Below are positions 1 through 6,326 of a stretch of DNA of 9,248 bases, one piece after another. Under the pieces are notes generated by a model. That model searched no databases. It was given only the letters and a program-made list of their open reading frames with translations, and was not told where the DNA came from. The DNA is from Ignavibacteriota bacterium (GTDB taxonomy: Bacteria > Bacteroidota > Ignavibacteria > Palsa-1295). Position 1 is the first letter of the stretch. Each line of letters starts with the position of its first letter. The stretch covers positions 1 through 9,248 of the forward strand of contig JANYLL010000250.1 in NCBI GenBank assembly GCA_025357895.1, read 5' to 3'. A program made the position numbers and the translations under genes.

Positions 1-1263
1 ATTTCTATTGATATTATTTCCGGTGTTGAAGAAGGTCGTTTGATCTATCTTGGTATGCTTCAGGCGTTGCCTTTTTTTGCAAAGAGGTCACTGACGATAG
101 ATATTGGCGGTGGCTCAACGGAATATGTGATCGGAGAGCGAGGAAGTATAAAATATATTACGAGTTTAAAACTTGGTGCTATCCGCCTCACAAAAAAATT
201 CGGGCTTGCCGAACGCCCCTCACTTCGCGCTATTGAAGATGCGCGCCGGCAAATTATTGGCGAATTGACTCCTCCATCTCGCGAAATTCGGAAACGAAAA
301 TACGTTGTAGCCGCAGGTTCCAGCGGTACAATTCAGGCAGTTGCTTCGATCATCGCAGCCATGCGGACGGGACTTACAAATTCTCAAGCCGTTAGCGTTA
401 GACTCAATAATTTTACATTTACTTTTGCTGAAGTCAAAGTTGTTGTTCGTAAACTTTTATCAATGACCTCTGCCGCAGATCGAAAACGGATTCCCGGGTT
501 AGATGAGAAGCGCTCTGATATTATTATTGCCGGTGCATTGATCCTGGAAGAATCAATGCGACTGCTGGGTATTAAAGAATTAACTGTCAGCAGTTATGCA
601 CTTCGAGAAGGAGTGATCTATGATTATATTCGTCATTTACGAAGAGATGTCAGCACACATGGAAAAATTCGTGATGTGCGCGAGCAAAGTGTCAGGTATT
701 TAGCTGAGAGTTCGAATTATGAACAGACTCATGCGGAGCATATTGCAGCGCTTTCGCTTTCGATCTTCGATCAAACGCAGCGGCTTCATCATCTTGGAAT
801 TGAAGATCGGAAATATCTTTATTATGCTTCGCTTCTTCACGACATTGGTTATCATATTTCGCATACTGAGCATCATCAGCATTCCTATTATATTATTTCT
901 CATGCCGATCTCCTTGGGTTCACAAATGAAGAGATCGAGATCATCGCCAATATTGCGCGGTATCATCGCAAGTCCCATCCGAAATTAAAGCATGAGGGTT
1001 TTGCTCGTCTTCAGAGCGATGAACATCGTGATCTTGTCCGCAAACTTTCGGCGATCTTACGAATTGCCGAAGGTTTGGATCGTGGAAACATCGGTATTAT
1101 CCAAAGCGTAAACTGCAAGATCAACAGAAATAGCGTCGAAATACGGCTAAAACCGAAGAAAAATGCCTCGCGCGACTTAGAGTTGGAAATCTGGGGAGCG
1201 GAGCGTAAGAAAATGCTGTTTCAGGAAGTCTATGGCCGCGAAGTGCGGTTTGTGGAAATATAA
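1..1263 (+). CDS. Ppx/GppA family phosphatase with C-terminal HD-type domain, 5'-truncated by window
   Basis: The frame is open from base 1, so the gene begins upstream; 420 residues are visible and the stop is TAA at 1261-1263. The first residues (ISIDIISGVEEGR) match the family's conserved stretch just before the phosphate loop. In visible-residue numbering, the phosphate-binding loop DIGGGSTE is at 34-41 and the second nucleotide-binding segment AAGSSGTI at 104-111, typical of the ASKHA fold. LREGVIYDY near 201 closes that fold. The remainder is an HD-like helical domain with H244/H247 and an HD pair at 280-281 (LLHDIGY). Family members hydrolyse inorganic polyphosphate (Ppx) or pppGpp to ppGpp (GppA) in the cytoplasm. 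The sequence does not separate the two activities, so I give no symbol. Intact HD residues may mean a second phosphohydrolase site, though in many homologues this domain is structural. Family assignment is firm; the exact substrate is not. Confidence 0.93.
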   Translation: MSIDIISGVEEGRLIYLGMLQALPFFAKRSLTIDIGGGSTEYVIGERGSIKYITSLKLGAIRLTKKFGLAERPSLRAIEDARRQIIGELTPPSREIRKRKYVVAAGSSGTIQAVASIIAAMRTGLTNSQAVSVRLNNFTFTFAEVKVVVRKLLSMTSAADRKRIPGLDEKRSDIIIAGALILEESMRLLGIKELTVSSYALREGVIYDYIRHLRRDVSTHGKIRDVREQSVRYLAESSNYEQTHAEHIAALSLSIFDQTQRLHHLGIEDRKYLYYASLLHDIGYHISHTEHHQHSYYIISHADLLGFTNEEIEIIANIARYHRKSHPKLKHEGFARLQSDEHRDLVRKLSAILRIAEGLDRGNIGIIQSVNCKINRNSVEIRLKPKKNASRDLELEIWGAERKKMLFQEVYGREVRFVEI

Positions 1264-1271
1264 ATCAATTC

Positions 1272-1393
1272 TGTCATTGCGAGGAGGACTTTAGTCCGAC
1301 GAAGCAATCCCCTGAGGTAAAGAAGAATTTCAGATTCTACGATCCCTTAAGGGGATTGCTTCGTCGTCCGCAAGCGGACTCCTCGCAATGACA
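1272..1393. repeat. 122-bp palindromic repeat (REP/MITE-like) with side hairpins in both arms
   Basis: The ends 1272-1285 (TGTCATTGCGAGGA) and 1380-1393 are perfect reverse complements over 14 bases. Further in, 1298-1313 (GACGAAGCAATCCCCT) and 1350-1365 are perfect over 16 bases. Between the two stems each arm carries its own small perfect palindrome: GGACTTTAGTCC at 1286-1297 and GTCCGCAAGCGGAC at 1366-1379. These differ in sequence but are both self-complementary. The apex 1314-1349 holds a short third hairpin (AGAAT/ATTCT, 1324-1328/1334-1338). Folded, this is a cloverleaf. I see no clear target-site duplication and no coding capacity. The right end lies only 18 bases before the secA start, so the element probably forms part of the secA leader. 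Confidence 0.9.
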
Positions 1394-1411
1394 TTGCATC
1401 AAAATTTTATA

Positions 1412-4400
1412 ATGCTAAAATTCGTACAAAAAATATTCGGTTCGAAAAATGAGAAGGACGTCAAAGACCTGCTTCCTATCGTGGATCAAATTAATGAAGA
1501 ATACGAAAAACTCGCTTCGCTTAGCGATGAAGAACTTCAGGCGAAGACAGCGGAATTTCGTGCGCGTATTAAAGAATCGACCGGTGCAATCGAGGATGAG
1601 ATGACTCAGCTTCGTGAAGATTTGAAGCAAGATCTTCCGCATGAAGAGCGTATGACGATCTTCGACAGGCTGGACGAATTGCAGAAAGAACTGTTGGAAG
1701 AAACAAAAGCAACGCTCGATGATCTTCTTCCTGAGGCGTTTGCCGTCGTTAAAGATGTGTGCCGCCGTCATGTCGGAAAAGAGTGGCTTGCCGCAGGACA
1801 AAAAGTAAAATGGGATATGATCCCTTATGATGTGCAGCTTATTGGCGGCATTGTATTGCATCAGGGCAAGATCGCCGAGATGGCAACGGGCGAAGGAAAG
1901 ACACTCGTTGCAACACTTCCGATCTATCTCAATGCACTGCCTGGTAAAGGTGTCCATCTTGTAACAGTTAATGATTATCTTGCTCAGCGTGACTCGGAAT
2001 GGATGGGGCAGATATTTAAATTCTTGGGACTTTCTATTGGTGTGATCTTGCAGCCGATGCAGCCATGGGATCGTCATAAAGAATACGCCGCTGATATTAC
2101 TTACGGTACGAACAACGAACTTGGCTTCGATTATCTCCGCGATAACATGGTAACTCGTGTTGAAGATATGGTTCAGCGTCCGCATAATTATGCAATCGTT
2201 GATGAAGTAGATTCCGTATTGATCGATGAAGCGCGTACGCCGCTAATTATTTCCGGTCCGGTCGAAAGCTCTGATCATAAATTCGATGAGCTGAAGCCGC
2301 ATGTTGAAAGGCTTATTAATGCACAAAAAAATCTTGTTGCAAAAATTATCGGTGAAGCGGAAGAGCTTTTAAAATCCGGTGATGCCGATAAGCGCAAAGA
2401 GGCGGGTGTTTTGCTTGTCCGAGCACAGCATGGCATGGCGAAGAATAAACGCCTGATGAAATTGCTTTCCGATGGCGAGATGCTTCGCCTTATGCAGCAG
2501 ACGGAGCTTGAGTACATGCGTGATTCAAGCCGTAACATGCATATCATTGACGATGAATTATATTTCGTCACCGAAGAAAAAAATCATCAGATCGATCTGA
2601 CCGATAAAGGCAGAGATATGCTTGCCGGAAATGGCACGGACCGCGATCTTTTTATTCTGCCCGATATTGCAACCGAACTTTCTCAGATGGAAGTTGACCA
2701 TATCTCTCCGGAAGAAAAGCAAATTAAGAAAGATCAATTGAATGTTGTTTATGCAGATCGATCCGACAGATTGCATACGATATCGCAATTACTTCGCGCT
2801 TACTCGCTCTATGAAAAGGACGTAGAGTATGTTGTTCAGGATGGTAAGGTTATGATCGTTGATGAATTCACGGGACGTATTCTTGCCGGACGCCGATATG
2901 CAGAGGGTTTACATCAGGCTATCGAAGCAAAAGAAAGTGTTCAGGTCGAGCGTGACACGCAGACCATGGCAACGATCACGCTGCAAAATTATTTCCGTCT
3001 CTATAAAAAACTTGCCGGCATGACCGGTACTGCGGAAACTGAAGCAGGCGAGTTCTTCGAAATTTATAAACTCGACGTTGTTGTCATTCCAACCAACAGA
3101 GCGATTGATCGTGATGATCGTGAAGATAATGTTTATCGCACCCGCAGAGAGAAATACAATGCTGTTATTGAAGAAATTCAGAATGCGAAAACAAAAGGTC
3201 AGCCGACACTGGTTGGAACGACAAGCGTTGAAGTATCGGAAACAATTTCGAGAATGCTCAAACGTTTGAATGTTGCGCATAATGTTTTGAATGCCAAGCA
3301 GCATGCACGCGAAGCAGAGATCATTCAGAATGCAGGTTTGCCGGGAGCTGTGACTATTGCAACCAACATGGCAGGCCGCGGAACAGATATTAAACTTGGT
3401 AAAGGAGTTGCTGATGTCGGCGGATTACATATCGTCGGAACTGAGCGTCATGAATCACGCCGCATTGATCGCCAGCTTCGCGGAAGATCGGGAAGACAAG
3501 GCGATCCGGGTTCGACGCAATTCTTTTTATCACTCGAAGATGATTTGATGCGTCTTTTCGGTTCGGAGAGAATCGCCGGAGTGATGACGCGCTTGGGATT
3601 AAAAGAAGGTGAAGTGATCCAGCATTCGATGATCACAAAATCAGTCGAACGCGCACAGAAAAAAGTTGAAGAGAATAATTTTGCAACCCGCAAACGTCTT
3701 CTCGAATATGATAACGTCATGAACTCCCAGCGCGAAGTTATTTATGATCGCCGCCGCCATGCGCTTTATGGAGAACGTTTAAAAGATGAAATCATCGAAA
3801 TGCTTACGGAGGCAATTGCTGAGGTTGTTGATATCCATTATGAGCAAGGTGAATATGACTTGCTTCACGATGAGATACTTCGTTTATTCATGACGGATGT
3901 TCCCGTTAATAGGGCGGAGTGGGCAGAACTTGGCAGAGAGGGCATCGTTGCCAGATTAACCGACGAAGCAAAAGCATTTTATGCTCGTAAAGAGCAGCAA
4001 CTCGGCACAGAGCTGATGGCGCAGCTTGAACGCTACGCAACACTGCAAGTAATTGATGATAAATGGAAAGAGCATCTTCGCGAAATGGATGATTTGAAAG
4101 AAGGAATTCATCTTCGTGCGTACGGGCAGAAAGATCCGCTTATCGAATATAAGCAGGAAGGATACCGCATGTTCATTATGATGCTGACGCTCATTCGCGA
4201 TGGCATTTTGGAGATGACGCTGAAGCTTTATCCGCAAGTTGAATCCCAACAACCTTCGCAGGAAACGGCAAGACGCTTGATGCCAAATCGTCAGCCAAGT
4301 CCCAGAAGGATGGTTGCTACAAAGCAGGAATATACTTCTACTGTCTCTGCTTCAGCCGGTGGTTATAATGGACCTGAAGCTGGTATGCAGCCTCAGCAGA

Positions 4401-4507
4401 ATGCTCCGAAAGTACCTATCAAAGTAGGACCTAAGGTTGGACGTAACGACCCGTGTCCATGCGGAAGCGGAAAGAAGTATAAGAATTGTCACGGTGCAGG
4501 ACTTTAA
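1412..4507 (+). CDS. secA: Preprotein translocase ATPase SecA
   Basis: SecA drives unfolded preproteins through the SecYEG channel at the inner membrane by ATP hydrolysis. All hallmark motifs are present. In 1031-residue numbering: Walker A ATGEGKT 158-164; Walker B DEVD 264-267; DEFTGR 484-489; AGMTGTA 535-541; GRGTDIKL 655-662; arginine-rich motif GRSGRQGDPG 691-700; and a C-terminal zinc-binding SEC-C motif with C1015, C1017, C1026 and H1027, which binds SecB and phospholipid in known SecAs. The protein is longer than the roughly 900 residues of E. coli SecA. Part of this is a charged helical segment near 300-375, of a kind I recall from Bacteroidetes/Chlorobi SecA. I chose ATG 1412 because MLKFVQKIFG is the classical SecA N-terminus; an in-frame ATG at 1388 would add eight residues read from the flanking repeat. 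No Shine-Dalgarno motif precedes it, and no SecM-like regulator is visible upstream. Confidence 0.98.
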   Translation: MLKFVQKIFGSKNEKDVKDLLPIVDQINEEYEKLASLSDEELQAKTAEFRARIKESTGAIEDEMTQLREDLKQDLPHEERMTIFDRLDELQKELLEETKATLDDLLPEAFAVVKDVCRRHVGKEWLAAGQKVKWDMIPYDVQLIGGIVLHQGKIAEMATGEGKTLVATLPIYLNALPGKGVHLVTVNDYLAQRDSEWMGQIFKFLGLSIGVILQPMQPWDRHKEYAADITYGTNNELGFDYLRDNMVTRVEDMVQRPHNYAIVDEVDSVLIDEARTPLIISGPVESSDHKFDELKPHVERLINAQKNLVAKIIGEAEELLKSGDADKRKEAGVLLVRAQHGMAKNKRLMKLLSDGEMLRLMQQTELEYMRDSSRNMHIIDDELYFVTEEKNHQIDLTDKGRDMLAGNGTDRDLFILPDIATELSQMEVDHISPEEKQIKKDQLNVVYADRSDRLHTISQLLRAYSLYEKDVEYVVQDGKVMIVDEFTGRILAGRRYAEGLHQAIEAKESVQVERDTQTMATITLQNYFRLYKKLAGMTGTAETEAGEFFEIYKLDVVVIPTNRAIDRDDREDNVYRTRREKYNAVIEEIQNAKTKGQPTLVGTTSVEVSETISRMLKRLNVAHNVLNAKQHAREAEIIQNAGLPGAVTIATNMAGRGTDIKLGKGVADVGGLHIVGTERHESRRIDRQLRGRSGRQGDPGSTQFFLSLEDDLMRLFGSERIAGVMTRLGLKEGEVIQHSMITKSVERAQKKVEENNFATRKRLLEYDNVMNSQREVIYDRRRHALYGERLKDEIIEMLTEAIAEVVDIHYEQGEYDLLHDEILRLFMTDVPVNRAEWAELGREGIVARLTDEAKAFYARKEQQLGTELMAQLERYATLQVIDDKWKEHLREMDDLKEGIHLRAYGQKDPLIEYKQEGYRMFIMMLTLIRDGILEMTLKLYPQVESQQPSQETARRLMPNRQPSPRRMVATKQEYTSTVSASAGGYNGPEAGMQPQQNAPKVPIKVGPKVGRNDPCPCGSGKKYKNCHGAGL

Positions 4508-4554
4508 AATTTGCGTAGGTAGATAGTTTGTAGTAACTCTCTAAAACCATCACT

Positions 4555-4586
4555 AGATTCTTCGTTCGGCTTCGCTCAGGATAACA
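4555..4586 (-). repeat. Solitary half-copy of a TGTCAT-type intergenic repeat
   Basis: Read on the minus strand, it begins TGTTATCCTGAGCGAAG and ends GAAGAATCT. This has the same layout as one arm of the full palindromes at 1272-1393 and 8117-8291: a TGTCAT-like end, a CGA/GAG core and an AATC(T) inner end. I found no matching opposite arm in the surrounding gap, so it appears to be a single arm or a decayed element. The similarity to widespread FCB intergenic repeats is from memory. Confidence 0.6.
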
Positions 4587-4615
4587 TAGTTATTGGAACC
4601 CGAAAGAAATTTAGA

Positions 4616-4800
4616 TTGTAATACTCTATGGATGTAGTAACGCCTGTTAGGTGAGGCTACTGAATGAAAACAGGCTGCTGCCCGGAAACCTCGAGAGAGG
4701 CCAATGGGTAGAACAGGTTTTGCCGGATCAAGGCTTAACATAATGCAGCTTTCTGAAATCAATTTCAGAATACGTTATTCAGTGCTAAAACTCTTACAAG
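4616..4800 (+). ncRNA. M-box (ykoK leader) Mg2+-sensing riboswitch aptamer
   Basis: The conserved M-box blocks appear in order. These are GTTAGGTGAGGCT (4646-4658), GCTGCTGCCC (4674-4683), a CCTC-GAGA-GAGG hairpin with a GNRA-type loop (4689-4700), CCAATGGGT (4701-4709), AACAGG (4712-4717), TAATGCAGCT (4741-4750) and CAGTGCTAAAACTC (4780-4793). Variable helices are also intact, for example TTCTGAAA/TTTCAGAA at 4751-4758 and 4763-4770. A closing P1 pairing of TTGTAA (4616-4621) with TTACAA (4794-4799) is possible, so the 5' edge is approximate. M-box RNAs fold around several Mg2+ ions, and in known cases they repress Mg2+-transporter genes when Mg2+ is plentiful. Here the aptamer is followed by a terminator and then the porin gene, so it most likely turns off transcription of the porin, and perhaps the ABC genes, in high Mg2+. 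Confidence 0.95.
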
Positions 4801-4861
4801 GGGGCAAGAACAAAACTAATTCTTTTCCTCACCCGAAAATAAATAGTTTCAAAGCCCCTTT
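4798..4861 (+). promoter_or_regulatory. Predicted antiterminator pairing of the M-box expression platform
   Basis: AAGGGGGC (4798-4805), at the 3' edge of the aptamer, can pair with GCCCCTTT (4854-4861) as a continuous 8-bp helix with one G-U wobble. The right strand is the left half of the terminator stem, so the two helices exclude each other. The left strand also shares its first two bases with the possible P1 closing helix. This suggests that low Mg2+ favours the antiterminator and readthrough. The pairing is read by eye, not computed. Confidence 0.65.
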
Positions 4862-4877
4862 AACGATGGGGCTTTTT
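4851..4877 (+). terminator. Intrinsic terminator between M-box and porin gene
   Basis: AAAGCCCC (4851-4858) pairs with GGGGCTTT (4868-4875) across a 9-base loop. A run of five T (4873-4877) follows the GC-rich stem. It lies about 50 bases after the aptamer and 66 bases before the porin start, as expected for a transcriptional OFF switch. No gene ends immediately upstream, which argues that it belongs to the riboswitch and not to secA. Confidence 0.88.
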
Positions 4878-4880
4878 CAT

Positions 4881-4894
4881 AATCCGATCGGATT
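4881..4894. repeat. 14-bp perfect palindrome after the terminator
   Basis: AATCCGATCGGATT is perfectly self-complementary and begins four bases after the terminator T-run, in the 5' leader of the porin gene. It could be an operator for a dimeric regulator or chance; no known site is recognised. Confidence 0.4.
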
Positions 4895-4943
4895 CTCTTC
4901 CCCGGAGTTTTCATCTTAGCAGCATACTTCATTCGGAAAATCT

Positions 4944-6266
4944 ATGCTGAATAAAATTTTCATATCGCTTTGTGCGCTGATAATTTTGCGGGAAAAATCT
5001 TTCGCGCAAGATACATCGGCACATACATCCGATTGGAGTTTTCATTTCCAGGCAACGACGATAGATCAGGTGCATCCGGATTTCCATTCGCCATACGAAG
5101 GCAGCAGCAGTTTAAAGTCGCATGAAAATGATAAAATTTCCATCACTTCGACAATTTATATCGGCTGGAGAATCTGGAATGGTGGCGAGTTATATATTAA
5201 TCCGGAAATTGCGGGCGGCGCAGGATTAAGCGGTGCTTCGGGTGTTGCAGGCGCACTCAACGGAGAAACCTATCGTATCGGCAGCACTGCGCCGGAACTT
5301 ACGATACCATTTGCACGAATATATCTTCAGGAAAATATTCCGCTCACGGATGAAATGGTGGCTATACCGGAAACGCCGAATCAAATGGCAGAACTTCAAC
5401 CTGCAAAGCGTCTTACGATCACTCTTGGGAAATATTCCATAACCGATCAATTCGATGCTAATAGTGTTTCGCACGATCCGCGATCACAATTTTTCAATTG
5501 GTCGCTGATGAGTGCCGGAGCATGGGATTATCCGGCGGATACAAAAGGATATACGATCGGCGGAACGGTGGAATACATTACACCAACTTTTTCAATGCGC
5601 TTTGCATCCGATATGGTTGCAAAAGTTGCGAATGAATTGATCTTTGATCCGAATTTTAGCAAAGCAAATTCTGAAACGTTCGAAGTTGAAATTCCGCACA
5701 ATATTTTGGCGAATCCCGGTACGATCAGAATTCTTACATTCTATACAACGGCTCACATGGGAAATTATCTGCAGGCAATTGCTGAGGATAGTGGACATGC
5801 TCCTGATATTACTGTAACGAGAGCGTATGGAAGATCGAAATATGGATTCGAAGTAAATATTGATCAGCAACTCAGAAAAAACTTTTCGGCTTTTTCACGC
5901 ACAAGCTGGAATGACGGAAAAAATGAAACATGGATGTTTACGGAAATCGATCGATCTTTTTCTCTGGGATGCGCTTTAGACGGACCATTTCGAAAACCCG
6001 GCGATGATATTATCCGCGGCGCAGTTGTTATCAACGGCATTTCCGATGATCACCGGATGTACCTCGAAGCAGGCGGCAAAGGATTTATTATAGGTGATGG
6101 GAAATTAAATTATGGATCTGAGATTATTCTCGAAGCGCAATATCTTACTCATATCACAAATTACTTTGCACTTTCAGGAGATTATCAATTCGTAATGAAT
6201 CCGGGATATAATAAAGACCGCGGACCGGTGCATGTTTTCGGATTACGTGGACATGTTGAGTTATGA
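4944..6266 (+). CDS. OprB-like outer-membrane porin (carbohydrate-porin family), M-box controlled
   Basis: This is a 440-residue protein. Its N-terminus MLNKIFISLCALIIL looks like a signal peptide, with probable cleavage after SFA (residue 21, before QDT), so it should be exported by Sec. The rest has alternating beta-strand character with many Gly, Tyr and Trp residues. Several stretches resemble Bacteroidetes proteins annotated as carbohydrate-selective porins (OprB family): NPEIAGGAGLSGASGVAG (86-103), SHDPRSQFFNW (176-186) with GAWDYPADTKGY (192-203), and NPGYNKDRGPVHVFGLRG from about 419. It should form a beta-barrel pore in the outer membrane. The final residue is Leu, whereas many barrel proteins end in an aromatic residue. 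ATG 4944 is chosen because it gives a full signal peptide; no Shine-Dalgarno motif precedes it. It is the first gene after the M-box and its terminator, and 60 bases before the ABC permease. Substrate is unknown; the riboswitch hints at Mg2+ or another divalent cation, which is inference. Confidence 0.85.
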   Translation: MLNKIFISLCALIILREKSFAQDTSAHTSDWSFHFQATTIDQVHPDFHSPYEGSSSLKSHENDKISITSTIYIGWRIWNGGELYINPEIAGGAGLSGASGVAGALNGETYRIGSTAPELTIPFARIYLQENIPLTDEMVAIPETPNQMAELQPAKRLTITLGKYSITDQFDANSVSHDPRSQFFNWSLMSAGAWDYPADTKGYTIGGTVEYITPTFSMRFASDMVAKVANELIFDPNFSKANSETFEVEIPHNILANPGTIRILTFYTTAHMGNYLQAIAEDSGHAPDITVTRAYGRSKYGFEVNIDQQLRKNFSAFSRTSWNDGKNETWMFTEIDRSFSLGCALDGPFRKPGDDIIRGAVVINGISDDHRMYLEAGGKGFIIGDGKLNYGSEIILEAQYLTHITNYFALSGDYQFVMNPGYNKDRGPVHVFGLRGHVEL

Positions 6267-6268
6267 GG

Positions 6269-6319
6269 TTGACAGCTAACAGTTGACAGTAAAGAAAATT
6301 AAGAACTAAGAACTAAGAA
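6269..6319 (+). repeat. Two adjacent heptanucleotide repeat tracts between porin and permease
   Basis: The first tract (6269-6289) reads TTGACAG, CTAACAG, TTGACAG: three 7-base units, the middle one altered. The second (6301-6319) is AAGAACT, AAGAACT, AAGAA, i.e. 2.7 copies of a different 7-base unit. Together they fill most of the 60-base gap and end 8 bases before the permease start, where a ribosome-binding site would lie. No Shine-Dalgarno motif is present there. Copy-number change would alter leader spacing, not the reading frame. Confidence 0.7.
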
Positions 6320-6326
6320 TTTAAAA

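Noticed and set aside
1314..1379. Inverted repeat before secA as an intrinsic terminator for the phosphatase gene
   Set aside because: The stem is very long and branched, and no T-run follows on the + strand. The repeat-family explanation fits better, although it may still impede transcription.
1272..1411. SecM-like arrest peptide or translational regulator upstream of secA
   Set aside because: No small open frame with a signal peptide and arrest motif is present; the gap is occupied by the palindromic repeat.
1415..2185. Long minus-strand open frame (256 codons) opposite the start of secA
   Set aside because: It is antisense to strongly conserved SecA motifs, and its translation is rich in Phe, Cys and Arg with no known domain. 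It is a shadow of the secA codon pattern.
4593..4624. TTGGAA ... TAATAC as a promoter for the M-box transcript
   Set aside because: The spacing between the two hexamers is 20 bases and the match is weak. The Bacteroidetes-type TAnnTTTG element was also not found convincingly, so no promoter is called.
4704..4919. Open frame of 71 codons on the + strand in the secA-porin gap
   Set aside because: It runs through the second half of the M-box aptamer and the terminator, has no recognisable protein features, and the RNA explanation is far stronger.
6269..6319. Short CRISPR-like array
   Set aside because: The units are 7 bases with no spacers, so it is a simple heptamer repeat. No CRISPR array was seen anywhere in the window.
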